A program made the position numbers and the translations under genes. From an uncultured Clostridia bacterium (GTDB lineage Bacteria > Bacillota > Clostridia > Oscillospirales > Ruminococcaceae), in the NCBI GenBank assembly GCA_944382845.1, contig CALWNN010000051.1:1-52647 (forward strand): a DNA stretch of 52,647 nucleotides. Reading direction: 5' to 3'. Below are positions 24,120-33,067 of the stretch, piece after piece. The notes under the pieces were generated by a model that saw only the letters and a program-made list of their open reading frames with translations, had not been told where the DNA came from and ran no database searches. The stretch's first letter is position 1; each line of letters begins with the position of its first letter.

Positions 24120-25967
24120 TTATTCAGCGTCTGTAAATTCAGCGTCGATAACATCGTCTGAACCGTTAGAAGCAGTGCCTCCTGCTGCCTGACCGGAAGT
24201 TCCCTGACCTGCCGTACTCTGCTGAGTCTGAGCTGCCTGCTGGTAAACCTTTGTTGCGATCTGCTGGAATTCGCTTTCAAGTTCCTGCTGCTTTGCCTTG
24301 ATTATCTCAATGTTATCGCCCTTGAGAGCTTCTTTAAGTGCGTCTATCTTAGCGGTAACGGAAGCCTTTTCCTCTGCCGATACCTTGTCACCAAATTCAT
24401 TAAGAGCCTTTTCACACTGGAATACCATCTGATCTGCTGCGTTTCTTGTGTCAACAGCTTCCTTCTTCTTCTTGTCCTCTTCGGCAAAAGCTTCAGCTTC
24501 CTTAACAGCCTTATCGATATCCTCCTTGGACATATTGGTTGAAGAAGTGATAGTGATATCCTGTTCCTTGCCTGTTCCTAAATCCTTTGCAGAAACGTGA
24601 ACAATACCGTTTGCGTCAATGTCAAAGGTTACTTCGATCTGAGGAACTCCTCTCGGAGCGGGAGCGATACCGTCAAGACGGAACATACCAAGCTGTTTGT
24701 TGTCTTTAGCAAATTCTCTTTCGCCCTGGAGTACGTTAATATCAACGGCAGACTGATTATCAGCGGCAGTTGAGAATATCTGAGATTTCTTTGTAGGAAT
24801 TGTTGTATTTCTTTCAATGATCTTTGTGCATATGCCGCCCATTGTTTCAAGTCCCAGTGAAAGGGGAGTTACGTCAAGAAGGAGAAGTCCGTCCTTAACA
24901 TCGCCGGCGAGAACACCTGCCTGATATGCAGCGCCAAGTGCTACACACTCATCGGGGTTGATGCCCTTGAAGGGTTCTTTTCCGATAAACTTCTTAACAG
25001 CCTCCTGAACTGCAGGGATTCTTGAAGAGCCGCCTACCATAAGAACCTTTTCAAGATCCTTTGGTGAAAGTCCGCTGTCTGAAAGTGCCTGACGTACAGG
25101 ACCCATAGTTGCTTCAACAAGGTCTGCTGTCATTTCGTTGAACTTAGCCTGTGAAAGGGTAAGTTCAAGGTGCTTAGGACCTGTTGCGTCCGCTGTGATA
25201 AACGGAAGGGAAATAGTTGTCGTAGGAGTTGAAGAAAGCTCGATCTTAGCCTTTTCAGCGGCTTCCTTCAAACGCTGCATAGCCATTTTGTCGTTTGAAA
25301 GGTCAACTCCCTCGCTCTTTTTAAATTCAGCTATCATCCAGTCGATAATTCTCTGGTCGAAGTCGTCGCCGCCCAGGTGGTTATTACCGGCAGTAGCAAG
25401 AACCTCAGTTACGCCGTCGCCCATTTCAATGATAGATACGTCGAAGGTTCCTCCGCCCAAGTCGTAAACCATTACCTTCTGATCTTCTTCCTTGTCGATT
25501 CCGTAAGAAAGAGCCGCAGCGGTAGGTTCATTTATAATTCTTCTTACATTAAGACCTGCTATCTGACCTGCGTCCTTTGTAGCCTGTCTCTGAGCGTCTG
25601 TAAAGTAAGCGGGAACAGTAATAACTGCGTCTGTTACCTTTTCACCCAGGTAGCTCTCAGCGTCTGCTTTAAGCTTCTGAAGGATCATTGCAGAAATTTC
25701 CTGAGGAGTATATTCCTTTCCTCCCATTTTTGCCTTATAGTCGGTGCCCATGTGTCTTTTGATTGAAATTACGGTATTGTCGTAATTTGTAACAGCCTGT
25801 CTTTTTGCCACCTGACCTACAAGTCTGTCGCCGGTCTTTGAAACGCCTACAACAGAAGGAGTAGTTCTTGCACCTTCGCTGTTAGGGATAACTACTGCTT
25901 CTCCGCCTTCCATAACTGCAACGCAGGAGTTAGTTGTACCAAGGTCTATACCAATAATTTTTGACAT
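24120..25967 (-). CDS. dnaK: Chaperone protein DnaK (Hsp70)
   Basis: The ATG at 25967 is used because AAAGGAT sits about 7 nt upstream; an in-frame ATG nine bases earlier overlaps that site. The product has 615 residues. Nucleotide-binding motifs are [27 protein letters not shown] and [14 protein letters not shown]; the linker [13 protein letters not shown] leads into the peptide-binding domain, and the tail is rich in Gln and Gly ending in the acidic [11 protein letters not shown]. It is the central chaperone that refolds proteins with GrpE and DnaJ. It lies 45 nt after grpE in the same operon. Confidence 0.98.
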   Translation of the reverse strand: MSKIIGIDLGTTNSCVAVMEGGEAVVIPNSEGARTTPSVVGVSKTGDRLVGQVAKRQAVTNYDNTVISIKRHMGTDYKAKMGGKEYTPQEISAMILQKLKADAESYLGEKVTDAVITVPAYFTDAQRQATKDAGQIAGLNVRRIINEPTAAALSYGIDKEEDQKVMVYDLGGGTFDVSIIEMGDGVTEVLATAGNNHLGGDDFDQRIIDWMIAEFKKSEGVDLSNDKMAMQRLKEAAEKAKIELSSTPTTTISLPFITADATGPKHLELTLSQAKFNEMTADLVEATMGPVRQALSDSGLSPKDLEKVLMVGGSSRIPAVQEAVKKFIGKEPFKGINPDECVALGAAYQAGVLAGDVKDGLLLLDVTPLSLGLETMGGICTKIIERNTTIPTKKSQIFSTAADNQSAVDINVLQGEREFAKDNKQLGMFRLDGIAPAPRGVPQIEVTFDIDANGIVHVSAKDLGTGKEQDITITSSTNMSKEDIDKAVKEAEAFAEEDKKKKEAVDTRNAADQMVFQCEKALNEFGDKVSAEEKASVTAKIDALKEALKGDNIEIIKAKQQELESEFQQIATKVYQQAAQTQQSTAGQGTSGQAAGGTASNGSDDVIDAEFTDAE

Positions 25968-26012
25968 ATAAATCATCCTTTCAAGTGTTGTTTCTTATTT
26001 TAATTCAATTTT

Positions 26013-26615
26013 TTATGGATTTGCAACGCATACCATTGCATATCTTATGACTTTTCCGCCTATTTTATAGCCTTTCTGAAAGACCTGAGCCACAACGTTT
26101 TCTCCAAGCTCTGCGTCCTCTGTCTGGCTTACGGCGTTTGCGACATTAGGGTCGAAAACCTCTCCCGTAGGATCTATCACTTCGACTCCGAGTTTTTTAA
26201 GCATTTCGCCAAACTGATTAAATATCATCGCAACTCCCTGCTTGTAATTTTCATCGGCTGTTTCCGCATTGAGCGCCCTTTCAAAGTTATCAAACACGGG
26301 AAGTATCTCCGCAAGAGTATTTCCTGTAACAGTAGCCTCAAGCTCAACCCTTTCCTTTGCGCTTCTCTTTCTGAAGTTATCGTATTCAGCCAAAAGTCTT
26401 AAATACTTGTCCTTTTGCTCTTCAAGCTCCTTTGAAAGTTGTTCCTCCTTACTTTCTTTTGTTTCTTCTTTCTTTTCTTCTTTTTCTTCTGTGTTTTCTG
26501 TTGATTCCTCTATAGCTTCTGTGGTTTCCGGTTTTTCTTTTTCTGAATCCTTCTGTATGTTTTCTTCATTCTCCTTTATTTCTTCTGTTTTGTTCTGATT
26601 TGGGTTACTGTTCAT
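26013..26615 (-). CDS. grpE: Nucleotide exchange factor GrpE
   Basis: Promotes ADP release from DnaK. The second of two adjacent ATGs (26615) is preferred, with GGAGG 6 nt upstream; the product has 200 residues. A long low-complexity Glu/Lys-rich N-terminal region (residues 10-70) precedes the coiled coil (YLRLLAEYDNFRKRSAKE). The conserved C-terminal beta domain carries VFDPNVANAV and VFQKGYKIGGKVIRYAMVCV. The start overlaps the end of hrcA by 11 nt, so the two are translationally coupled. Confidence 0.96.
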   Translation of the reverse strand: MNSNPNQNKTEEIKENEENIQKDSEKEKPETTEAIEESTENTEEKEEKKEETKESKEEQLSKELEEQKDKYLRLLAEYDNFRKRSAKERVELEATVTGNTLAEILPVFDNFERALNAETADENYKQGVAMIFNQFGEMLKKLGVEVIDPTGEVFDPNVANAVSQTEDAELGENVVAQVFQKGYKIGGKVIRYAMVCVANP

Positions 26616-27636
26616 CATTCTCCTCCTCGTCATTTTCTGAAAGCATTTCGGAAATCTTATCCGAAAGGTATTCAATATAAGGAATGAACTTCCTATAATC
26701 TATTCTCATGGGTCCTATAAGCCCAAGAGTTCCTATCTGATGTCCCTTTTTGCTGTAAGGGGAGGTTATAAGACTTGAATTGTTTATAACAAAGCTGTCC
26801 GATTCGGGTGAAAACATAACGTGAAGTCCGCTGAAGGACTCGTCTAAGAATTTTGCTATCTCAGTCTTGTTGTCAAGAAAGGTTATGATCTCATTCTGAC
26901 TGTACTGGTCGCTGGCAATAAGATTTGTTTCACCTGTTACCTTTACTTTTCTTCCGCTCATTTCACGGGACATATTATAAATTTCCGCAACAAGCGGAGA
27001 AAGGGTAAGCATATATGTTCCAAGAGCCTCTTCAAGCTTTTTGAGCATCTCCTCCGAAAGGTCGTTTACTGCGATCCCCTCAAGGTTTTCCGCCATGAAA
27101 TTTGAGAAAAATTCAAGTTGCTTATCCGTAAGGTCAACCTGAAGTCTGCAAACCTTATTTTTTATCGAACCGCTTGAGGTCACCATTAAAATAAGGTACA
27201 TTCTTTTTCCCGTCGGGATAATTTCCACCTTGGAGATTATCGAAAACTTTGGCGAGATGTTTGAAGCCACCGCCGCGCACTTTGTTACTTCCGCAAGCGC
27301 CGCTGTTGCAGAGCTTACTACTTCGTCCTCAGTCGCAAACTCCTCCGGCATCATTGAATCTATAGCGTCCATTTCTTCCTTTGAAAGAGGACTTTTTTCA
27401 ATAATATTGTCAACGTAAAGTCTGTATCCCTTATAGGTAGGCACTCTTCCCGCCGAGGTGTGGGGCTGTTCAAGATACCCCTGCTTTTCAAGCTCAGCCA
27501 TTTCATTGCGTATGGTCGCCGAAGACGCCTTTACATAATTCATGATTGTTTTTGAACCTACAGGCTCGCCTGTGACAATATACTCGTCAACCACTGCCAA
27601 AAGGATCTTTAATTTTCTGCCGTCCAGTTTGCTCAC
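26605..27636 (-). CDS. hrcA: Heat-inducible repressor HrcA
   Basis: Repressor that binds CIRCE and, with GroEL, shuts off chaperone operons at normal temperature. The N-terminal winged helix is visible (RKLKILLAVVDEYIVTGEPVGSKTI, ASSATIRNEMAELEKQGYLEQPHTSAGR VPT across residues 7-65) and is followed by the GAF-like and C-terminal domains (GTLGLIGPMRIDYRKFIPYIEYLSD shared end). The frame opens at GTG 27636, but GGAGG touches that GTG. A CTG at 27627 would have ideal 8-nt spacing, so initiation at a non-AUG codon near 27627-27636 is likely. It is first in the operon. Confidence 0.96.
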   Translation of the reverse strand: MSKLDGRKLKILLAVVDEYIVTGEPVGSKTIMNYVKASSATIRNEMAELEKQGYLEQPHTSAGRVPTYKGYRLYVDNIIEKSPLSKEEMDAIDSMMPEEFATEDEVVSSATAALAEVTKCAAVASNISPKFSIISKVEIIPTGKRMYLILMVTSSGSIKNKVCRLQVDLTDKQLEFFSNFMAENLEGIAVNDLSEEMLKKLEEALGTYMLTLSPLVAEIYNMSREMSGRKVKVTGETNLIASDQYSQNEIITFLDNKTEIAKFLDESFSGLHVMFSPESDSFVINNSSLITSPYSKKGHQIGTLGLIGPMRIDYRKFIPYIEYLSDKISEMLSENDEEENDEQ

Positions 27637-27665
27637 CTCCGGACCGATTTCATTTACCTGATTAG

Positions 27666-27744
27666 CACTTCGGGTCCCGAAGTGTTAGCACTCATTCTTC
27701 CTGAGTGCTAATTATAGTTTAATACCTTTTTATAAATATGTCAA
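27666..27744 (-). promoter_or_regulatory. hrcA operon promoter with perfect CIRCE
   Basis: CIRCE TTAGCACTC-N9-GAGTGCTAA is exact at 27685-27711. The promoter on the minus strand is TTGACA (27744-27739), 17-bp spacer, TAAACT (27721-27716), with a TATAAT immediately after, so the start site falls within CIRCE. A separate 19-bp palindrome (CACTTCGGG-T-CCCGAAGTG, 27666-27684) adjoins CIRCE on its downstream side, in the 5' leader. Confidence 0.95.
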
Positions 27745-27845
27745 GGAAAAAGTCAACGAATTTTTCTTCTTAATTCGGCTATATTTTATGTAACTTGCAC
27801 AACAATATTCTTTTTACAATTAAAAACATCATCAGAAACAGGTTT

Positions 27846-27959
27846 TTGGAAGCAAAGCAAGACCCACGCCCACCGGGAGGAAGGCGTGGGGTCAATGGAC
27901 AGACTTTGGCGGCAGACCTGCCGAATATTCGGCAGGGGGGACATCGGCGACTTAGTTAT
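27846..27959 (+). repeat. Modular hairpin repeat, copy 3
   Basis: The left end is weak (GGAAGCAAAGC, compare GGAGCAAAGCG). A GACCCACGCC/GGCGTGGGGTC hairpin and CCTGCCGA/TCGGCAGG precede the right end GACATCGGCGACTTAGTTAT. It occupies much of the 301-bp gap between the hrcA promoter and the 3' end of the PH-domain gene; the rest is AT-rich sequence without visible features. Confidence 0.8.
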
Positions 27960-28012
27960 TCTGTTACGCAATGAGAATCCATGTCAACAAAATTCCGCTC
28001 CGCCGTTTTAGC

Positions 28013-29491
28013 TTACGAAAGAATCCCGCAGTCGTCTACAAATTTTTCAGCTTCTTTGAGAGGAAGGTGCTTTACCGAATGACAGCAGATACTTTCTCCG
28101 AAAGTGTTTATTCTTAAATTGCAGACGTCAGCTCTGCGCTGAAACGGCGTCTGAAAATATGTCACCTTGGATATTTTGTTTTTATTTACAATGATATAAT
28201 GAAAGCGGTATACCTGACAGTAGCTTAAGGTTATCCACTTCTTTTCCTCTCCCGTTCCCGTAACAAATCCCGCTGCAATCTTTACCGCCAGAAGCCATGC
28301 AAAAGGTATAACGCACATTATTGCAGAAAACCTTATTACCTCTCTCCAACCGGGAAAAAGACGTATGAGAACAAAGTCCGCAATGGGTACAATAAGACAG
28401 AGCAAAGACGGCACAAACAGAAATCTTTTTATATCCTTTTTATTTGGTCTGATCATAAGATCCGGAATCGGGGTTTCAGGCATAAGAAGAGAAAGCGAGC
28501 TTTGCACCTGAGAAAACGTTGTAATAGGAATAAGAACAGCTATCTCTCTTCTTCCCTTTCCATACCCGGAGCAGTGGATATGCACAGAACATATGTTGAA
28601 TATTTTCATTAAAAAGCTTTGTTCGATATCGATGTAATTTATTTTTTCCGCTGATATTATATGATAACGCTTTGAAACAAATCCGCTTTTTATTATAAAT
28701 TTATCTCCCTGCCTTGTGACAGTAAAGCTCCAGTGACGGAAAACGTTAATCATAAACGAATAAAGCCAGCTTAAAATTATCACCATTGCAAACGCAACAA
28801 CATATCTGGGAAGTTTTATAGCAAATTTCTGCATATATTCGTTTACCGTTGAAATGAAACGCTCTTCAAGTTCTCTTCCAACTATTCTTGACACCTCGAT
28901 TATAAGAGTTGTAAAAAGTATTACTCCCGAAAGAGTTGAAGAAAAAAGCAGAGAAAATATCAGAACGCTTTTTCTTTCCGGCGCATGAGTAAATTTTGCA
29001 CGCCCCTTTTCATCCATGGGAAAATAAGCAAAAAGCCGCTCATAATCCGATTTCTTCAGTGAAAGCACAATATCCGAACTTGCCCTGCTTCCGCTGTTTG
29101 TGTCAAAATAGACTTTATATGCACGGAAGGGTCTGTATAAAACCCCCTGAGAAGCGCATATGGTGCAAAGCTTTGAATATGGGATACTTGTTTTGCAAAG
29201 TCCAAAATATCCTGTGTTTGCTTCAATATGATCCTTTTCGATTTTAAAAGTTACAAAAAACCACCTGAGCACCGCATATGCAAAAATAACAAGTATAACA
29301 AGTATGTCAAGCCACCATCCTTTAAGCCATGTTGCAATATCAAACCGCATTGCAATAAGGCTTCTTGCAAGAGGGATAAGAAGAAGCCAGAAACTTTTGG
29401 TTGTATAGCCGAGTATTTTTATAGGGTGCTGACGATGTGAAAAAAGGCTTCTGATATGCAAGGGGCTGTTTTTCATGTTCAAGTTCACCAC
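28013..29491 (-). CDS. PH-domain membrane protein (YdbT-like)
   Basis: A 492-residue membrane protein with several hydrophobic segments (FWLLLIPLARSLIAM, WWLDILVILVIFAYAVL, FSLLFSSTLSGVILFTTLII, VVAFAMVIILSWLY, LLCLIVPIADFVLI) alternating with bacterial PH (bPH2/YdbT) domains (FKIEKDHIEANTGYFGLCKTSIPYSK; KFIIKSGFVSKRYHIISAEKINYIDIEQS). The neighbouring YdbS-like gene overlaps by 7 nt. In Bacillus subtilis the ydbS-ydbT pair is linked to bacteriocin resistance; the role here is not known. GTG at 29491 is close to AAGGAG, so TTG at 29482 or ATG at 29476 may be the actual start. Confidence 0.82.
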   Translation of the reverse strand: MVNLNMKNSPLHIRSLFSHRQHPIKILGYTTKSFWLLLIPLARSLIAMRFDIATWLKGWWLDILVILVIFAYAVLRWFFVTFKIEKDHIEANTGYFGLCKTSIPYSKLCTICASQGVLYRPFRAYKVYFDTNSGSRASSDIVLSLKKSDYERLFAYFPMDEKGRAKFTHAPERKSVLIFSLLFSSTLSGVILFTTLIIEVSRIVGRELEERFISTVNEYMQKFAIKLPRYVVAFAMVIILSWLYSFMINVFRHWSFTVTRQGDKFIIKSGFVSKRYHIISAEKINYIDIEQSFLMKIFNICSVHIHCSGYGKGRREIAVLIPITTFSQVQSSLSLLMPETPIPDLMIRPNKKDIKRFLFVPSLLCLIVPIADFVLIRLFPGWREVIRFSAIMCVIPFAWLLAVKIAAGFVTGTGEEKKWITLSYCQVYRFHYIIVNKNKISKVTYFQTPFQRRADVCNLRINTFGESICCHSVKHLPLKEAEKFVDDCGILS

Positions 29492-29931
29492 TCCTTTTTT
29501 TCAATCGCCCTGTTGAGCGCCGCAGTTATTTCAGCAGCGTCTTTTTTTGAAAGAAACGCAAGAAATATCTTTCCTCCCAAAGCGTTTATCACAATAAAAT
29601 TAAGAGCTGTAAAGCGTGAAAAAGGGGTTATGACTGCCGTCACATATTGCACGGAGCCGCCTCTCATAAGCTGCCTTGTAGTAAATATCATACCCGAATG
29701 TTTTGAGATAATATCCGAAGAAATGCTGTATGAGGTTTTGGCAAAATAAAGGGGAAGAAATATAAAGCAAAGCGCAAAGCCTCCTCCCCAGAATATTCCC
29801 ACAAGTATATACATAAGTATTTCTATGGAATGAAGATATCTAAAACACACATAAGTAAGCCCAATTGCTGCCGCTGCTATGACAAGCCTTAAAAAGTTAA
29901 GAGCAGCCTTGCTTGGGTAGTATTTTTTCAT
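29485..29931 (-). CDS. PH-domain membrane protein (YdbS-like)
   Basis: A 148-residue protein with two N-terminal membrane helices (LRLVIAAAAIGLTYVCF and MYILVGIFWGGGFALCFIF) and one bacterial PH domain (YSISSDIISKHSGMIFTTRQLMRGGSVQYV). Size and layout match YdbS, the small partner of YdbT. It is first in a two-gene unit and its end overlaps the YdbT-like start. Confidence 0.82.
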   Translation of the reverse strand: MKKYYPSKAALNFLRLVIAAAAIGLTYVCFRYLHSIEILMYILVGIFWGGGFALCFIFLPLYFAKTSYSISSDIISKHSGMIFTTRQLMRGGSVQYVTAVITPFSRFTALNFIVINALGGKIFLAFLSKKDAAEITAALNRAIEKKEW

Positions 29932-30029
29932 ATCCTCACTCCTTTCAATTCTTTTCGCTGATATATTGATAGTATACCACTAAATTATGAACGCATTAAT
30001 TACATTTAATTAATTATGGAGGTCACGCC

Positions 30030-31319
30030 TTGAAAATCCCCTTTGAAGAAATAATTAATTCCATAAACAAAGCTTTGTGGGGTGCGCCGGTAGTAATACT
30101 TATGCTTTTTTCCGGAGTATATTTCACGATAAAGACAGGTTTTTTTCAGTTTACTCATTTCGGAAAAATACTCAGAACAACAATTCTTTCAAAGAGAAAA
30201 AGTCTCGACGAGGAAAAAGGAACTCCTCCGTTTCAAGCGTTCTGCACATCCCTTGCGGCAACAGTGGGAACAGGCTCGGTAACAGGAGTTTCGGCGGCTC
30301 TGGCAGTTGGCGGACCGGGAGCAATCTTCTGGATGTGGATATCCGCATTTCTCGGAATGATGACTGCTTTTGGCGAAAATGTACTCGGCGGTCTTTACAG
30401 GCAAAAAAGCAAAAACGGCGAATACGGCGGCGCAATGTACTATATGGAAAAAGGACTCGGTTCAAGGAAGCTTGGATGTTTTTTTGCATTGTGCTGTGTT
30501 CTTGCATCCTTCGGAATGGGAAATATGTCCCAGTCAAACGCCATTTCCCATGCTCTTTCACAATACGACATAAATCCGGTTCTGGTGGGAATCATACTTT
30601 CCCTTACAGTGGGCGCATGGGTGCTTGGAAAGCTCGGAAAAATAAACAGACTTTGCGAAAAGTTTGTTCCCTTTATGGCAGGATTCTACATATTAGGCTG
30701 TTTAGTGGTGATAATATGCAATTCAGACAGTATCTTATCCGTGTTTTCCCTTATTTTCAAAGAAGCCTTCAACTTCCGTTCAGCCGTGGGCGGAGGGCTT
30801 GGCGGAGTGATAATAACAGGCTTTTGCAGAGGAATATTTTCAAACGAAGCCGGTCTTGGCACAACAGTTTCTATTCATGCCTCTTCTCAGGTAAAAAAAC
30901 CATCGGAGCTTGGTATGTGGGCAATATTCGAAGTCTTTGTTGATACTATCATTATATGCACCCTCACAGCTCTTGTTATGCTGCTTACGGAGAAAGTTGA
31001 GATATCAGGCGCTTTTTCAACTGTTTTCGGAAATTTCGGCAAAGTATTTGTGACCGTTTCCATTGTGCTTTTTGCGTTCGGAACAATTGCCGGCTGGAGT
31101 GTAATAGGTCTTGACGCATGGAGTTACCTTACCGGAAAAAGCAAAAGGGTGTACAATATCCTGTACATTTTCTGCGTGTATCTCGGCTCGGTTTTTTCAG
31201 CAGATATAGTCTGGGGCTTGTCGGATATGTTTAACGGTCTTATGATAATTCCAAATCTTACTGCAATATTTCTTCTGAGAAAGGAAATAATAAACGAGTA
31301 CAAAAAAATCAATCCGTAG
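30030..31319 (+). CDS. Alanine/glycine:cation symporter (AGCS family)
   Basis: The 429-residue integral membrane protein carries the AGCS signature: LWGAPVVILMLFSGVYFTIKTGFFQ, then FQAFCTSLAATVGTGSVTGVSAAL and GGPGAIFWMWISAFLGMMTAFGEN, and the GIFSNEAGLGTTVSIHA motif. About ten membrane segments are apparent. It imports alanine or glycine with Na+ or H+. The start codon is TTG: GGAGG lies 7 nt upstream, and the only nearby ATG opens a five-codon frame ending across the TTG. It stands alone; the 231-bp gap to the convergent mgsA holds only the hairpin at 31502-31528 as a clear feature. Confidence 0.93.
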   Translation: MKIPFEEIINSINKALWGAPVVILMLFSGVYFTIKTGFFQFTHFGKILRTTILSKRKSLDEEKGTPPFQAFCTSLAATVGTGSVTGVSAALAVGGPGAIFWMWISAFLGMMTAFGENVLGGLYRQKSKNGEYGGAMYYMEKGLGSRKLGCFFALCCVLASFGMGNMSQSNAISHALSQYDINPVLVGIILSLTVGAWVLGKLGKINRLCEKFVPFMAGFYILGCLVVIICNSDSILSVFSLIFKEAFNFRSAVGGGLGGVIITGFCRGIFSNEAGLGTTVSIHASSQVKKPSELGMWAIFEVFVDTIIICTLTALVMLLTEKVEISGAFSTVFGNFGKVFVTVSIVLFAFGTIAGWSVIGLDAWSYLTGKSKRVYNILYIFCVYLGSVFSADIVWGLSDMFNGLMIIPNLTAIFLLRKEIINEYKKINP

Positions 31320-31501
31320 AAAAAGTAAAGGTTACCGCCAAAGAATAAAAGTTCCGGTCAAGCCTTTTTCAAAGAGGTGTGTAGCCGAGGAATAAACCCT
31401 CTCGCACAGGTCTTGCCCCTTAAAATACCTATACAGACTCTTTAAACCCTTTCAACAGAGAATATCTTTTGATTGTGCAAAAAATACTTTTCAAACAAAC
31501 T

Positions 31502-31528
31502 AACCCCGACCGATAACAGCCGGGGTTT
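31502..31528. terminator. Hairpin between convergent symporter and mgsA genes
   Basis: AACCCCG/CGGGGTT arms (7 bp) surround a 12-nt loop. The minus-strand side continues TTAGTTTGTTTG and the plus side TTTGATTATA, so it may end both transcripts, more plausibly minD-mgsA. Confidence 0.65.
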
Positions 31529-31550
31529 GATTATACCATATTATATAGTA

Positions 31551-31958
31551 TCAGTACAAAGAAGGATTGATGAGATTTCTCCAGTCAAGATCTCCTCTTT
31601 CAAGCGAGTGTATAAGCGCCTCCGCAGTTGCAATGTTTGTTGCAAAGGGAATATTGTGAACATCGCAAAGACGTAACAAATTGTTGTCGTTAGGCTCATG
31701 GGGCTTTGGTGTTATAGGGTCTCTGAAAAACAGGAGAAGGTCTATTTCATCACAGGCAATCCTTGAAGCAATCTGCTGATCCCCTCCCTGACTTCCGCTT
31801 AAATAGCAGTGTATAGGAAGTCCCGTGGCCTCAGCTACAAGCTTTCCCGTAGTTCCTGTCGAGCATAAATTGTGTCTGCTTAAGATCCCGCAGTATGCTA
31901 TACAAAACTGAACCATAAGCTCCTTTTTCTTATCGTGTGCAATAAGCGCTATATTCAA
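31551..31958 (-). CDS. mgsA: Methylglyoxal synthase
   Basis: Converts dihydroxyacetone phosphate to methylglyoxal and phosphate, a bypass of lower glycolysis. The 135-residue length is typical. Motifs are [12 protein letters not shown], the phosphate-binding [17 protein letters not shown] containing the catalytic-base Asp, DLLLFFRDP and PHEPN. It lies 47 nt after minD in the same direction; minD and mgsA are neighbours in many Clostridia, so this is a conserved pairing. Confidence 0.95.
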   Translation of the reverse strand: MNIALIAHDKKKELMVQFCIAYCGILSRHNLCSTGTTGKLVAEATGLPIHCYLSGSQGGDQQIASRIACDEIDLLLFFRDPITPKPHEPNDNNLLRLCDVHNIPFATNIATAEALIHSLERGDLDWRNLINPSLY

Positions 31959-32005
31959 TTCATATCCCCCCTGATAAAAGCGTTTCTGTTGTGATCATTC
32001 AAAGA

Positions 32006-32743
32006 CTACTGCTTGAGCGAAATTGGTATTTGCTCGCCCTTGATACGCCTTGAAATTGCCGAAAATGCCAGAAATCCCATTGAACTCGATGACAAAGGCG
32101 CACCCTTTCCGGTTGCAAGAGGAATAGCGGGGTCTTCCGGAATAACTCCGAGAAGCTGAACTCCTACCGTGTCGATTATGGCGTCAAGGTCGTCCATTTC
32201 CTCAAATTCAAATATTCTCTTACTTGCCTTGTTTATAATAAGACGCTGTTTTTGGTTTCCTCTCTTATAAAATTCGTCCGACATCATTCTTGCGTCTCTT
32301 ACGCATACAGGGTCCGGAGTTGTTACAATAAGTATAAGGTCTGAATTTGTAACAATGTCAAATACACTGTTGTTGATGCCCGCAGAAGTATCGATAATAA
32401 TGTATTCAAAGTATTTTCTCATCTCAGAGGTTATCTTCTGGATATCCTCAGCCTTAAGCTGTACAAAAGGATCTGAGGGAGCGCAAAGAACACTGAGGTT
32501 GTTTGCAAGCTTTACTGTGGTGGTTGCTTTGTATACGTCGCAGGATCCGTCTATAACGTCCCCCAAGTCGTAAGGGATATTTCCCTGCATTCCAAGCATG
32601 ATGTCCATGCATCTCAAACCAAAGTCAAGTTCGATAATAAGGGTACGGTTTCCCTGTTTTGCAAGAGCATATCCGAGACATGCGCTTATAGAGGATTTCC
32701 CCGTTCCGCCTTTTCCTGATGTTACTGCAATAATTTTGGACAT
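32006..32743 (-). CDS. minD: MinD-type septum-site ATPase, possibly lacking membrane helix
   Basis: This 245-residue deviant Walker ATPase has IIAVTSGKGGTGKSSISACLG at the N terminus, DFGLRCMDIML (switch region), YIIIDTSAGI and VTTPDPVCVRDARMMSD, closest to MinD, which positions the division site. MinD normally ends in an amphipathic helix; here the tail (AISRRIKGEQIPISLKQ) is short and not clearly amphipathic. No minC or minE lies nearby. It may be a divergent MinD or a MinD-like ATPase with another cargo. The promoter at 32849-32876 and a 5' leader with a small GGTGC/GCACC hairpin precede it. Confidence 0.82.
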   Translation of the reverse strand: MSKIIAVTSGKGGTGKSSISACLGYALAKQGNRTLIIELDFGLRCMDIMLGMQGNIPYDLGDVIDGSCDVYKATTTVKLANNLSVLCAPSDPFVQLKAEDIQKITSEMRKYFEYIIIDTSAGINNSVFDIVTNSDLILIVTTPDPVCVRDARMMSDEFYKRGNQKQRLIINKASKRIFEFEEMDDLDAIIDTVGVQLLGVIPEDPAIPLATGKGAPLSSSSMGFLAFSAISRRIKGEQIPISLKQ

Positions 32744-32848
32744 AGCCGTTCATTCCTTTCGTTTGCGAAGAGGTGCTACGCACCCTCTTTATTTATGTAT
32801 ATATCAGCAATATTTTTTGACCATACGGCATAATGCTACTTAACTATT

Positions 32849-32876
32849 ATTTTACCACATCTTTTGATTTTGTCAA
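32849..32876 (-). promoter_or_regulatory. Promoter of minD-mgsA
   Basis: On the minus strand TTGACA (32876-32871), 16-bp spacer and TAAAAT (32854-32849) lie about 105 bp before the minD ATG. The remaining part of the 324-bp gap 32744-33067 is AT-rich and shows no gene. Confidence 0.7.
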
Positions 32877-33067
32877 AGATATTTAGAGAAAAAAAACTAA
32901 AATCATTAAATGCAACAAAATTCACCCGCAACCCTTTGTTGAAATTGCACAATAACATACATAGGATTGCAGGTGACGATTTTTAAATATTAAACAAAAG
33001 AGGCTTTTCTGTCAAATTTCTTTACATGAGCAGTTTTCCCTTGATACAAAAATTAACAATATTACCT

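Noticed and set aside
30077-30943. Long second-frame ORF (288 codons) inside the alanine symporter gene
   Set aside because: It is rich in Arg, Ser and Cys with no recognisable fold, and the other frame is a clear AGCS transporter along its whole length.
31320-31500. Another copy of the modular repeat after the symporter gene
   Set aside because: It contains GAGG and CCTC strings and a GCCGAGG, but lacks both conserved ends and the characteristic hairpins.
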